From assembly GCA_029844215.1 (NCBI GenBank), contig CM056720.1:30249711-30313710 (forward strand): a stretch of DNA of 64,000 nt. Direction: 5' to 3'. This DNA is from Przewalskia tangutica. Taxonomy: Eukaryota; Streptophyta; Magnoliopsida; Solanales; Solanaceae. The notes below the pieces were generated by a model that saw nothing but the letters and a program-made list of their open reading frames with translations, was not told where the DNA came from and made no database searches. Of the stretch, positions 23,700-35,728 are shown piece by piece. Both the position numbers and the translations under genes were made by a program. Positions within the stretch are counted from its first letter, which is position 1. Each line of letters opens with the position of its first letter.

Positions 23700-25101
23700 A
23701 AACCACTGCAGCGTTAATAAAGGAAAATGTATTGACAAATAATTAATTATATTAAAACCAGTAGAAACCTCCATCTGCATAGAAGCTAAGATAAGACAAA
23801 ATTGTATTACATTTCCTAGATCATGGTTGCTTAAATAAGATCATTAATAATAAGTATTGATTTTTCTTAAATTCCAAAGTAAGTAACTTGTTTTCTAAAA
23901 GAAAAGAGACTTGAGGAATTTGAAGTGTTTTGGTTTAAAAGAAAGGCATGGTTTTGTCTTAAATTGGTTTAAAACATAAAGTGTTATAATAGCTTTTTGG
24001 GAAGTTAGTTATAACAACATTATGAAAACAAAATGATGGTTTTATTATTGGATTTAAAATGGTAACTTGACTTTAAAGGGAGAAGTGATTTGGTTTAAAA
24101 AGAAAGTATGGAAATTGTTTTGGTTTACTTAAAAAGATAGTTACTCTATTTTGATAATACGGGTATCGTATGACTTTTTGTGAAAGAAATGGATCTTTTA
24201 AAGTGTTAAAATGCGTAGTACCTTGGGGTTAAAATCTGAATTTGTTGTAATAAAATAAAAGTCTATGAGTACGTTGAACTTGCCTATGCTTGTTGTGCTA
24301 GCCTTTGCTGTGCAAGTGTTTTGATTCTGTGCTACCGAGTCTCTCGATGGAGGGCCGGTTATCTTGTTATATCCTTGGACCTCTCGACACGTTGGGTGGC
24401 CGGGTATGGTTCCATTAGGATTGTTGTTCCATGGACTAGCTCTCCGAGGTTTTACCGATTCGGCTTTGGTATCCGGTAGTTGGCTCTCGTGCCCGGTCGT
24501 GGCCGATTCGGCTTTGGTTACGGTAGTTAGCCGTACTTGCCCGCTCAGTTTTGTGGCGAAGTCTCGTGACTTACGGTAGTGATCTGGTGGTTAGCTTGGT
24601 TACTTGCCCCGCCGCCACGTGACGCGGTGGATCCGTAGAGGTTATCGCCTTGCCGCGTGTCGCCTTAGCGGCGAGTATCGTGACTTACGGTTGTGATCGA
24701 TGGTTAGCTCGTTACTTGCCTGTCGCCCTCGTGGCGCAGTGAGGATCTCGTAGAGGCTATCGCTTGCCGCCGCGTGTCGACCGCGAGTCGGTGTTTGGAA
24801 GCCGTGACTTACGGTTGTGATCTGGTGGTTAGCTCGTTACTTGCCCCGCCGCATTAGCGCGGGGAGGATCTGGTAGAGGTTATCGCACTTGCCACGTGTC
24901 AGCTTCGTGATATGGTTGTTTAGTATTGTTGGTACGGTAGGTTCTGGTAGCTGGCTTTCATACTTGCCCCGGTCAGTTGATGATGCAGGTTGGATCTGGT
25001 AGCTATGCCTTCGTACTTACCCCGTGCGGTTTTTATGACACAGGTGGGACCTGGTGTTCATATGTACTTCTTGGTGTTATTATATCATAGACTGCCGGCA
25101 G
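23700..25101 (+). repeat. L1, part 2
   Basis: Continues L1 after N2 and aligns with 40106-41273 and 44629-44880 of L2. It ends where LTR C inserted. Confidence 0.85.
24340..25080. repeat. Long-unit minisatellite in L1
   Basis: Four to five imperfect units of roughly 110-130 bases, each with GTGACTTACGGT, GATCTGGTGGTTAGC, TACTTGCCCC and CTTGCCACGTGTC. The same array is in L2 (40760-41273 and 44629-44860). Confidence 0.7.
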
Positions 25102-25327
25102 TGTCAGGACCCGAACCCGGGCCCATGACTGGTGCCTTACCCGGGCACCCAAGTAGACATACATCAGAGTAATCAGCGGAATAATAAATCAAGACATGAA
25201 ACAAATGTAAAATGTAACACTGTTTATCTGAGAAAAGTTGTCTTTCGGCATATATATATACATCAAGAGTGAACAGTTACATCCCAACTTTACAACAGGG
25301 CTACAGACCTCTAAGGAAGTAAACAAC

Positions 25328-25352
25328 TATGGCGGGACAGGGCCCCGCCATA
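25328..25352 (-). other. Conserved LTR-end hairpin in C
   Basis: TATGGCGGG and CCCGCCATA form a perfect 9-bp stem with a 7-base loop, about 230 bases from the LTR 3' terminus. The counterparts are at 2927-2948 (A, perfect) and 36533-36557 (L1, one G-T pair). Confidence 0.65.
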
Positions 25353-27146
25353 CCCTGAATGTACAAAATATCTACAACACCAGGGAGAGTCGTACCAAAA
25401 GTCGAGCCTCCGGAGAAATGGAGCTCCGACACTGCAGTAAGGATCCTAAGAATGAGGATCTACCACCTGCTTCCCTTTACCTGCGGCATGAGCGCACTCA
25501 AGGGAGGTCGATAACAGTACCAAGTATGTGAAACTGTAAAGTACTTTAAATGAAATCATACCATTTTAAAACCAATTTTACAAATATGTACGAAACAACC
25601 AATGTAACCACACATAGTGCCACAAAGATAACAAAAGCAAAATAGATATAACATAATCGGTCTTTTCTAGGCTAATGATCGAAGCAAGGCCAATCGCCCA
25701 TAGTATCATTATGCGAGCCTAATCCTCGAACTCCGCACCGCATAAAGTCACACGCACCGCGTGGTATTCCTCGCGACGGGGTAGCTAACCCGCGGTATCC
25801 TCCTCGACTCCGCACCGCATAGTCACATACCGCGTAGTCACACACGGCGCATGAGGCATTCCTCGCGACGGATAATACACCCTAATGATCAATCCTCGAA
25901 CTCCGCCTTCGCATAGTCACGCAGACCGCATAGCCGTATAGACGCGTCAAGGGTGGCAAGCCCTGTATAACAAGTCGCGGGTATGTGATATAATAACAAG
26001 ACAACGGGCTTAACGTTTAACAACGTAAGCACAAGAATAACCCTTACACAACATCACAAGACACTAACACGCGTAGCATCATAACATGTTTACTTATCAA
26101 ACCATCTTACTACACTTTTCGTAAATCAATACAAGACTTTCATAAACAAATAAGTAAATCGTTCCTTTTATCTTTCTTAAGTCGTTACACCTAACTTCTC
26201 ATAAAGTTAGTATAACTCTTTAAGCTTTTAAAACCAAGTATTACTTTTCTTTCAAAATGATTCATAACTCTTTTGAAATACTTCAAGATTCTTATTATTT
26301 AAAACTCAAGTCAAAAGACATCGAGTAAAACCAAGTTCGATTAACACACGCGTCGTCACCGCACTATTTATATATTTTAAAATATCATGCTCAAGAGGAT
26401 AGGAAGAATCACATACCTCTGGCGAAATCCACCCAAGTCGAATATGTCAAGTACAGAGTATCAACCTATAATAGTCAAATACGTCTATCAACGTCTAGAC
26501 TATTCTGTAGAATATTCTAAGCAGAGGGTTCTTAATTCTACGGAAAAATTGGGCAGCACTTCCCTACCCGTCATACTACACAAGTCTACTGTAAATACAG
26601 TTCTATGTAAGTACAGTTCAATTCTCTTCTTTTATACCATCCTTCTATATATCTTATACTCATTTCTATACTACTACAGTATGTAATCTCCAATCACAAT
26701 AGAAGGACAAGATATTTACCTCGGTAAGCCCAAAATTATCCAAGTTTAAATGTCGATCCTGAACAACGTTTAGCTCCTATTCTATACGCTCCAATCTGCT
26801 CCAAGAAACCCTTAGAAGTTTCTACACAACTTCTACTTACTACTTCAACCAACAATGAAGATTATCCTAGGGTTTCGTTTTGCGACTAAAAGAAATATAG
26901 TAGTATTTCCGGGCTCTAAGTATAGAGGTAACTTTGAAAATACTACAAGGGATATGAGCTAAGGTATTTGGGAATAGTAACAATACTTTGGAGAGATTTT
27001 TCTACCAAGGGGGGGGGTGTGCTTCGGACGAGACACAAGGAAGGGGGGGGGGGGAGAGCTTGGACGAAAGCTCACAAAGGGAGAAGGGAGTTTTTGAGAC
27101 TTGGAAAATATTTTTGTGGATGAAGAATTCTTGCAACTTAGGGGGG

Positions 27147-27326
27147 TATTTATAGGACCTTCAAAGGCCAAGATTAAAGCAAGTGGATGGTGGAGATTTG
27201 GACATGTGCTACCTTATCCATCTACTCCACAAATATCTAGCAAACATTGACCAAATGTTTAAGGCCTTTTACATGGCAAAAATGTGCCAACAATTCCCTC
27301 CACCGTCCACTCGGGTGACACATGTC
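27147..27326 (-). promoter_or_regulatory. LTR C promoter (L1 copy)
   Basis: TATTTATA (TATA in reverse) at 27147-27154 and GACACATGTC at 27317-27326, a one-base variant of the G-box palindrome. Confidence 0.5.
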
Positions 27327-28029
27327 GCCCTCTCGTTGGTCCAAAATATTTCATCTCTCGGAAAAATCCAAAATAAATAAATTCTTGAAAACGCAAAATT
27401 CCCTTACAAGGTTCGGAAAATTTTCCGTCGGATAAACAATTCTTTTCGTAGGAAGCTTCACAATTTCGTGCAAGGGCAAAGCCGACAAGGCTGCCATACA
27501 ATATACATAAACAAAAGACACTACACCGTACATGAGTCCAATCCCACATATGAATACAGACCTCTAAGAGTTTACAGAAACATGACGGGACAAGGCCCCG
27601 CCGTACCCATAACCGTACAAAAGCATGTACTGAAGGAACTATATCAAAAGATAAACTCCCGAACAGAAGGAGCTATCCAAAAACTCTGAGCAGGGTCCTA
27701 CACCTGCAGATCACCAAACTGCGTACCTAAACCTGCGGCATGAACGCAGCCCCCCGAAGGAGGTCAGTACGAAGAATGTACCAAGTATGTGAGCGATGAA
27801 ATCGTAATGAAATCATAACAGTATAAACAAAACAGGAGACATGTATGATAGCCAACCTACAGTACACAATACATAAGCAGTTATATCAAGTCAGGGACGC
27901 ATGCCCTCAAAGTCACTACTCAAATATAACCATGGGTCTCACGCCCATAATATCAATCATGCCCGTGGAATCCTTTCTCACTGCCGGTAGTCCATGATAT
28001 AGTATAACACCAAGTCATAATAACAGTAT

Positions 28030-28390
28030 CCCTCGTGGTCGCATGCCCCGAAATCCCACATCGTATAAGCATGACCATAGGGTAATACACACAAATCCGG
28101 GATTCTAACCCGCCTCCTGGTCACATTCCCCGGAATCCCACATCGTATAAGCATGTCCAAGGAGTAACAATATCCAACGTGGTCGCATGCCCCGGAATCC
28201 CACATCGTATAAGCATGACCATAGGGTAATACACAAATCTGGGATTCTAACCCGCCTCCTGGTCACATGCCCTAATCCCACATCGATATAAGCGTATCAG
28301 AGTAACAATATCCCACGTGGTCGCATGCCCCGGAATCCCACATCGTATAAGCATGACCATGGGGTAATACAAACAAATCCGGGAATCTCA
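28030..28390. repeat. Minisatellite in B 3' LTR
   Basis: Five units containing CCCACATCGTATAAGCATG, spaced 60-85 bases apart, alternating two spacer types. The 5' LTR has seven (33040-33520). Confidence 0.8.
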
Positions 28391-29943
28391 CCCTTCCATA
28401 AAGCCGTTATAACCAACTTCCCATAAAGCCGTTATAACCCTTTATGGTTTTAGACATATTCATTCCTTTTTATAACCAAGAGACTTATACTTAAAACCAA
28501 GTATCACATACTTACAAATCAAGTTCTTAACTTTCCAAAATACTTCAAGTCTCTTAATATTTAGAAAACAAGTTTCTTCTCTTAAATCATGTCATTTCTC
28601 CTCTCTTAAAACAATTAAGTAAATCACTCATTTGACTCCCCTAAAGTCATTAAACGACCCTTAGGTTTTGGAACTAAGGCACTAGCCAAAAGATTTGGAA
28701 ACCACTTCCTTTTCAAGACTCTATGTACTTTAAGTAAAATACTTTCACTTTTAAGAATCCAACTTCACTAAGGCAATGGATTATACAACTTACAATTTAA
28801 ACATCAAAGTACAATCAAGGAAGTACATAGAACAAATTCTATTTTAGGCAATCCAAATACAACCAAGGAATGGATCATTTAAGGAGTAGGACATACTTTC
28901 TTTATCTTAAGGAATCATGCTAGAAGAGGAGATAGTTCACATACCTTTTCGCTAAATCCACAAGCTAAGCGAATCGCGCACGTAGAAGTGTCAACCTATA
29001 ATGGTCACAACATGACTATCAACTTCTAGTCTCTAACGTAGAATAGTACTAAGTAACGGTCTCTAATTCTACGGAAAATCGAAAGACTTCCTTTGTTTCT
29101 ACTCACTTTGCCACCTTTTTCAAGGCCGAATACAATAACCAACACGCCACATTTAAGGCTCAAAACAACAACCAAACAAAGGGGATTACACGCCTTACAA
29201 TACGTGTAAAATTCCGCCCCACAATTCATACGAAGTAGTTTAATGCTCACTAGCCATTCTCGGCCAACTTACATAACCAACAATTCAAAGTCTTTTCCAA
29301 ACCTTTTCCAATTCCAAGTTCTAAGGTCTAACATGTTATATAGTTATAAACAACTTCAACAACTACAATTTCCTTCTTACACAACATGCGACGATTTAAA
29401 CGAATAATCAACTTGAATTGTACTCTTAAGGCTAACATGCTAGTTTTCGGATTAGGGTTCCAATAGCCAAAATACTTATCAAACTTCATACTAAACATCT
29501 CATGCTTGCTAATATCCGTAACTACAATGATAAGTAAACCTTAATTGCTAAAACGACAAGATTATACCTTTACAAGACCGTAAAGATTCCAAGATTCAAA
29601 GTCGCGCCTTAGCAAATTCTTAGCTCCTTTCCTTATGTTCCAATCCGCGCCAAGCACGCCTTAGAAGCCTATGAAGAACCCATCTTCAAGTTCCAACTTC
29701 AAAGTTGAAGAACTTCTTAAGTTTCCGCCTTGCGACTAATACGAAAACGCCGTTTTTCCGAAATCTTTCTATTGAGATATCCTTACAAAACCCTTAGGGA
29801 CATTGGGTTTAAGTCTTGTGAACAAAGGATCAAAACTACAAATTTTTCTAGTGGGAAATGGTGCAAACCCGAGAGCAAGTTAGGGACAAGAACAAGGTTT
29901 CTAATTTTCTAAGTGTTCAAGACAAGTCTTGCACTAGTAGCAA

Positions 29944-30140
29944 GCTTATATAACACATTGGATGGCTTAGATTATCACAATTGTGTGGCTAGGATGAGTT
30001 TCACTAGGATTAAGCCCAAGTGGCAAGTTGACTTTGGTCAAATATATCAAGCTTGCAAGACTTATCTTCCAAGATGGTCAATGACCATTTTACCCTCACT
30101 AAAATTTTGTCCAAGACCACATGTGGGGATGCCACGTGTC
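29944..30140 (-). promoter_or_regulatory. B 3' LTR promoter
   Basis: GCTTATATA (reverse TATATAAGC) at 29944-29952 and GCCACGTGTC at 30131-30140. Confidence 0.5.
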
Positions 30141-30436
30141 GCCCTCTCATTCGTCCATAAAATTCTGTAACCCTCGTGGGCCCCGCAAAACGTAAAATTC
30201 CCCGGGTGGGCCCCACATGACCAAATCCATAAAAATAAATTTCCATAATGTTAAAAGTTCCATATTCCTCAAATAATACATTTTGAGAATCCAATTCTCA
30301 ACAACGAACATTTTTCCTTTCCGACGTTCGGAAGATTTTCCGTCGGAAAAACAATTCTTCCTTTCGTACCAATTTCCAAGTCTTGATTCCTTACGTACAT
30401 TCTCTTATACATATCCTGGACTTACGGGGTGTAACA

Positions 30437-30449
30437 TTCTTCCCCCCTT
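30437..30449 (-). other. Polypurine tract of B
   Basis: TTCTTCCCCCCTT abuts the 3' LTR, the exact reverse of AAGGGGGGAAGAA. The adjacent AACATTCG/CGAATGTT inverted repeat follows at about 30452-30473. Confidence 0.85.
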
Positions 30450-30684
30450 CGAAACATTCGTCCCCGAATGTTCTTAGTCGGTTGTCAGGCTATACAAATT
30501 CCGGCACAATCTCTATACTATGCCTATCAATCAATACTCCACAAGACTAACGATGCCACACATGGCCACCACTTAACATCCGTAAACATATCAATGGACC
30601 TTCCGTCCGCGACCCCTTCTCTCAAAACTCGAAGGTTACAGTCTTCTAAAACACGGGATCCTTAGAGGTTCCTTTACTTCTTAC

Positions 30685-30933
30685 TTGTCATACTTTCTCG
30701 TACTTCCAACTTATTTAGTAAACGTACACATCTCAAATATTGTTTCTGTTCCCCAATCCTTGGAGTTACTAACCAAACTTGGCCATATTGTTACTTACAT
30801 TCCCGTTAAGACTCTTCTCGGTCCTTACGACCTAGTTCCGGTGGAACACATCCACGAACTCGTACAACGATTAACTAAACTTGGGCCTTGCACACTCGGG
30901 ACCCTATCACATAGCGGGACCATTTCTAACTGA
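30685..30933 (+). other. Conserved antisense ORF in B (82 codons)
   Basis: On the plus strand, antisense to the element, an open frame runs from ATG to TGA with VEHIHELVQRLTKLG near residues 52-66 and ends GTISN. The same peptide pattern, in the same place between gag and the purine tract, is visible in D (frameshifted upstream), T body 2, P, and in broken form in A and N2. The sense frame over the core is interrupted by stops. I recognise no known domain. It could be a real antisense protein gene, or a structured non-coding element that happens to leave this frame open. Confidence 0.45.
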
Positions 30934-31333
30934 CATCACCCCATTCCATACTACCGGCTGACCCGAAATGAGTCCATAACCCGACTCATCGTCACACTTA
31001 ACTTCTCATTCTTAGTCTGAAATAAATCTTTCTCTTATCTCAAGGTACTTCTCACCCTATCCCCCTATTCACTAGAGGTTTGCCACATAGGTCGAAGTAT
31101 TTCTACCGTACAATCTTCCCTATTGGTCTTACACTGTCATGGGGCAATCACTACGTGTGAACTCTACACAACTATAGTCTCATTTCACTTACCATTCTTG
31201 TCAATATTCCTAACTTCTCACTTTACTAATCAAGGTATCCCTACCTCTGGGGTACTATCACTTTACAACTCTAGCAATAAAGGGAAAACATATACGCTAG
31301 GGTAAAATCTGAATTTATCAGTGCACGTATGAT

Positions 31334-31987
31334 TCAAAAGAATCGAAATATACCTGTAACCCCGTGCGATGTTGCCTCCTGATCCTGCCTAGTAGTCACG
31401 TCATCTCTGCGGTTCGAAGGACCGCCAGAACTATAAACTCCACCCTGACCTCTACCAAGGCTGGCTGACATCTGAACACCCCGCCCTGGGGGACGCACAG
31501 CTGTGGAGGAAAGGTAACCAACCATCGGCCTCATAGGCTGAGCCACCTTACCGGCGCTCTTTCTAACCGGACATTCCCACTTCTTGTGGCCCGGATGGTC
31601 ACAATAATAACAAAAATCTGTGCCATAATGGAATTTCCTCATATGACGCTTACTACATTGGAAACACTGAGGAATATGTGGCCTCGACTGAGAAAATCCT
31701 CTGCTCCTATGAGAACTTCGAACCCTGGAGGTCGGACCAGCTTTTAAATACCTTGTGGGGTCAAACCTCCCACCTGTGGACTGCGGGGGTATGTACTGGG
31801 TAGGCTGGGACGAATATCTCACTCGCTGCTGAGGCTGCTCGTCCAAAAACTCACCGGGATAACCAACCGGTCTAGCCCTCTTACGCTGATCTCCGTGTTG
31901 GCCCTCTACCCTCTGTACACCTGTCTGTACTGGACGAATAACCTCCTGCTGATGAAATTGTAGCACCGCTATCTTGGTCAATAACAT
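31334..31987 (-). CDS. gag: gag (nucleocapsid portion) of element B
   Basis: This is an open frame of 217 codons. The first third is glutamine- and arginine-rich. At residues about 109-141 comes a zinc-knuckle module: a half-motif CFQCSKRH followed by CYYCDHPGHKKWEC, a full CX2CX4HX4C knuckle. A glycine/arginine/serine-rich tail follows, as expected for binding element RNA. No capsid-type region is apparent, and the usual gag upstream part is short. The true gag start is probably the ATG at 32191, with the two pieces separated by a frameshift. The element has no protease or RT, so any product would act with enzymes from another element. It is the longest coherent coding frame in the window. 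Confidence 0.7.
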   Translation of the reverse strand: MLLTKIAVLQFHQQEVIRPVQTGVQRVEGQHGDQRKRARPVGYPGEFLDEQPQQRVRYSSQPTQYIPPQSTGGRFDPTRYLKAGPTSRVRSSHRSRGFSQSRPHIPQCFQCSKRHMRKFHYGTDFCYYCDHPGHKKWECPVRKSAGKVAQPMRPMVGYLSSTAVRPPGRGVQMSASLGRGQGGVYSSGGPSNRRDDVTTRQDQEATSHGVTGIFRFF

Positions 31988-32191
31988 AACTGCTTCCCTT
32001 ATGACCCTATAGTCTTCCCCTAACTGAGAAACTGGAGGCTCTGGTGTTGGGGCCTCAAAACTGCGCGCAGAACTTCGCCGATCGCGAACAACATCTGGTA
32101 TACCACAGGCATAAGCCCTATCAACTCTCTGAGTCGACTAGTAGCTCTCGCTACTCCTTTGCCCTTCAGGCGTTGTTGCCCTCCGAGGCAT
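31988..32191 (-). pseudogene. gag: gag N-terminal piece of element B
   Basis: From the ATG at 32191 the frame opens MPRRATTPEGQR and hits a stop after about 17 codons. One base shift restores a frame containing GATSRLQ-like residues that matches GATSRTQRV in T bodies 1 and 2, and this leads into the 217-codon frame. The break is a single frameshift near the 12th codon plus a further disturbed stretch. Confidence 0.5.
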
Positions 32192-32253
32192 AATCAGAAC
32201 ACAAAATTACGTCAGAGAGGAATTATCTTACTAACACAGCTCTATGGCACGAT

Positions 32254-32276
32254 CTTAGAGTGAGAAGAATAGAAAC
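32254..32276 (-). promoter_or_regulatory. Putative 3' splice site before B gag
   Basis: On the minus strand a pyrimidine-rich TTTCTATTCTTCTCACTCT runs into AAG|ATCG, about 60 bases before the gag ATG. The same run and AG occur in N2 (18427-18428), body 1 (36937-36938), P (53541-53542), A and D. Body 2 has lost part of it. Confidence 0.4.
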
Positions 32277-32376
32277 CAACTCCTAAAAGTCCTGTAGCCT
32301 CCTGTTTATGGGTGTGGCGCGCAACACACCGATAATCAAGACTCTACTAGACACTGCAGTAGACATTCCAAGGATC

Positions 32377-32387
32377 GCTCGATACCA
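32377..32387 (-). other. Primer-binding site of B
   Basis: TGGTATCGAGC on the minus strand, three bases from the LTR. Confidence 0.75.
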
Positions 32388-33039
32388 TCGTGTCACGACC
32401 GAACCACGGGCTCATCGTGCCCTACCTGGGCACCCTTCTACCTTAACAACTAAGTAAGCTGCGGAAATTAAATAACACCTCATTTTTTTTTAAAACCAAC
32501 GTACGTGCAAGGGCAAAGCCGACAAGGCTGCCATATAATATACATAATAAAAAGACACTACACCGTACATGAGTCCAATCCCACATATGAATACGGACCT
32601 CAGAGTTTACGAAACATGGCGACAAGGCCCCGTACCCATAACTGCGTACAAAAGCACATCAAGGAACTATACCAAAAGATAAACTCCCGAATGAAGGAGC
32701 TATCCAAAACTCGAGCGGTCCTACACTGCAGATCACCAAATCAAGGCACCTAAACTCGCGGCATGACGCAGCCCCGAATGAGGTCGATGCGAAGAATGTA
32801 CCAAGTATGTGAGCGATGAAATCGTAATGAAATCATAATCTAAACAAAAGCAGAGACATGTATGATAGCCAACCTACGATTACCAATACATAAGCGATTA
32901 TATCAAGTCGTGACGTGCCCTCAAAGTCACTACTCAAATATAACCATGGGTCTCACGCCCATAATATCAATCATGCCCGTGGAATCCTTTCTCACTGCCG
33001 GCAGTCCATGATATAATATAACACCAAGTCATAATAACA

Positions 33040-33520
33040 GTATCCCTCGTGGTCGCATGCCCCGGAATCCCACATCGTATAAGCATGACCATAGGGTAAT
33101 ACACACAAATCCGGGATTCTAACCCGCCTCCTGGTCACATGCCCCGGAATCCCACATCGTATAAGCATGTCCAAGGAGTAACAATATCCCACGTGGTCGC
33201 ATACCCCGGAATCCCACATCGTATAAGCATGCCCATAGGGTAATACACAAATCCGGGATTCTAACCCGCCTCCTGGTCACATGCCCTAATCCCACATCGT
33301 ATAAGCATGTCCAAGAGTAACAATATCCCACGTGGTCGCATGCCGGAATTCCACATCGTATAAGCATGACCGTGGGTAATACAAACAACCGGAATCACCC
33401 GCTCCCGGTCACATGCCCTAATCCCACATCGTATAAGCATGTCCAAGGAGTATCCCTCGTGGTCGCATGCCCCGGAATCCCACATCGTATAAGCATGACC
33501 ATAGGGTAACACAAATAATG
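33040..33520. repeat. Minisatellite 1 in B 5' LTR
   Basis: Seven units with CCCACATCGTATAAGCATG, spaced about 57-82 bases apart. Several short overlapping frames on the minus strand (peptides repeating LIRCGI and AYTMWD) are only a by-product of the repeats. Confidence 0.8.
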
Positions 33521-33665
33521 GAAGCATACCCGTGGAATCCCACATCACTGTCGGTACGTCCAAGTAATCTTACAACAAGACAGCCGACCCTCCAACCGAG
33601 AGTCGCGGCAACGTAATAAAACATAATACTTGTACTCAAATGCTATCACCAGCACACATTGGCAA

Positions 33666-33980
33666 TTCTCAATTAAACAAGCCAAAGTACTTATCAAGGC
33701 ACACATAGAATAATTCTCAATTAAACAGGCCAAAGTACTTATCAAGGCACACATAGAATAATTCTCAATTAAACAAGCCAAAGTACTTATCAAGGCACAC
33801 ATAGAATAATTCTCAATTAAACAGGCCAAAGTACTTATCAAGGCACACATAGAATAATTCTCAATTAAACAGGCCAAAGTACTTATCAAGGCACACATAG
33901 AATAATTCTCAATTAAACAGGCCAAAGTACTTATCAAGGCACACATAGAATAATTCTCAATTAAACAGGCCAAAGTACTT
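33666..33980. repeat. 48-bp minisatellite in B 5' LTR, 7 units
   Basis: Seven near-identical 48-base units, with GCCAAAGTAC near 33681, 33729, 33777, 33825, 33873, 33921 and 33969. As 48 is a multiple of 3, the minus strand is open for 172 codons (33545-34063) with the 16-residue repeat LACLIENYSMCALIST. The homologous array in D has 47-base units and no such frame. Confidence 0.92.
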
Positions 33981-35728
33981 CGTACGTGCATTCTTTTCAA
34001 AAAATTCCTTTTTATGTAAAACCCCAAGATACTAACACCCATCAAGGTGTGTCTATTTTTCAAAGTAAGTTACTACACCTTTAGAAAACTCATTTCAAAG
34101 CTTGGAATCAAGTAACTTCAAATTTTCACAATCTAGGCAACTTATGCCTAATAATCAAAATAGACAACTTTCTTAACCTTCCATAAAGCCGTTATAACCA
34201 ACTTCCCATAAAGCCGTTATAACCCTTTATGGTTTTAGACATATTCATTCCTTTTTATAACCAAGAGACTTATACTTAAAACCAAGTATCACATACTTAC
34301 AAATCAAGTTCTTAACTTTCCAAAATACTTCAAGTCTCTTAATATTTAGAAAACAAGTTTCTTCTCTTAAATAATGTCATTTCTCCTCTCTTAAAACAAT
34401 TAAGTAAATCACTCCTTTGACTCCCCTAAAGTCATTAAACGACCCTTAGGTTTTGGAACTAAGGCACTAGCCAAAAGATTTGGAAACCACTTCCTTTTCA
34501 AGACTCTATGTACTTTAAGTAAAATACTTTCACTTTTAAGAATCCAACTTCACTAAGGCAATAGATTATACAACTTACAATTTAAACATCAAAGTACAAT
34601 CAAGGAAGTACATAGAACAAATTCTATTTTAGGCAATCCAAATACAACCAAGGAATGGATCATTTAAGGAGTAGGACATACTTTCTTTATCTTAAGGAAT
34701 CATGCTAGAAGGAGATAGTTCACATACCTTTTTCGCTAAATCCACAAGCTGCCGAATCGCGCACGTAGAAGTGTCAACCTATAATGGTCACAACATGACT
34801 ATCAACTTCTAGTCTCTAACGTAGAATAATACTAAGTAATGGTCTCTAATTCTACGGAAAATCGGGCAGCACTTCCTTTGTTTCTACTCACTTTGCCACC
34901 TTTTTCAAGGCCGAATACAATAACCAACACGCCACATTTAAGGATCAAAACAACAACCAAACAAAGGGGATTACACGCCTTACAATACGTGTAAAATTCC
35001 GCCCCACAATTCATACGAAGTAGTTTAATGCTCACTAGCCATTCTCGGCCAACTTACATAACCAACAATTCAAAGTCTTTTCCAAACCTTTTCCAATTCC
35101 AAGTTATAAGGTCTTACATGTTATATAGTTATAAACAACTTCAACAACTACAATTTCCTTCTTACACAACATGCGACGATTTAAACGAATAATCAACTTG
35201 AATTGTAGTCTTAAGGCTAACCTGCTAGTTTTCGGATTAGGGTTCCAATAGCCAAAATACTTATCAAACTTCATACTAAACATCTCATGCTTGCTAATAT
35301 TCGTAACTACAATGATAAGTAAACCTTAATTGCTAAAACGACAAGATTATACCTTTACAAGCCCTTAAAGATTCCAAGATTCAAAGTCGCGCCTTAGCAA
35401 ATTCTTAGCTCCTTTCCTTATGTTCCAATCCGCGCCAAGCACTCCTTAGAAGCCTATGAAGAACCCATCTTCAAGTTCCAACTTCAAAGTTGAAGAACTT
35501 CTTAAGTTTCCGCCTTGCGACTAATACGAAAACGCCGTTTTTCCGAAATATTTATATTGAGATATCCTTAAAAAACCCTTAGGGACATTGGGTTTAAGTC
35601 TTGTGAACAAAGGATCAAAACTACAAATTTTTCTAGTGGGAAATGGTGCAAACCCGAGAGCAAGTTAGGGACAAGAACAAGGTTTCTAATTTTCTAAGTG
35701 TTCAAGACAAGTCTTGCACTAGTAGCAA

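Larger units (their letters stand above)
25102..27467 (-). repeat. LTR C in L1, truncated
   Basis: Begins TGTCAGGACCCGAACCC (reverse of an LTR end) and is cut at 27467, about 70 bases short of its promoter-side terminus as judged from the second copy at 48835-50467. It is joined directly to element B. A perfect hairpin TATGGCGGG/CCCGCCATA lies at 25328-25352, and the splice-donor-like site is at 26719. No body sequence accompanies it, so it is probably a solo LTR. Confidence 0.8.
27468..30436 (-). repeat. B 3' LTR, truncated and internally deleted
   Basis: Matches 32509-36221. At about 28391 the sequence jumps from the first minisatellite to CTTCCATAAAGCC, skipping what is 33500-34180 in the 5' LTR. 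Confidence 0.85.

Noticed and set aside
25102..27467. C and B together as one large element
   Set aside because: Their LTRs belong to different subfamilies. B has its own body and pair of LTRs, and the join at 27467 is an abrupt deletion junction.
33545..34063. 172-codon frame with a 16-residue repeat as a protein gene
   Set aside because: It is the translation of a 48-bp minisatellite inside an LTR, and the homologous array in D is not open.
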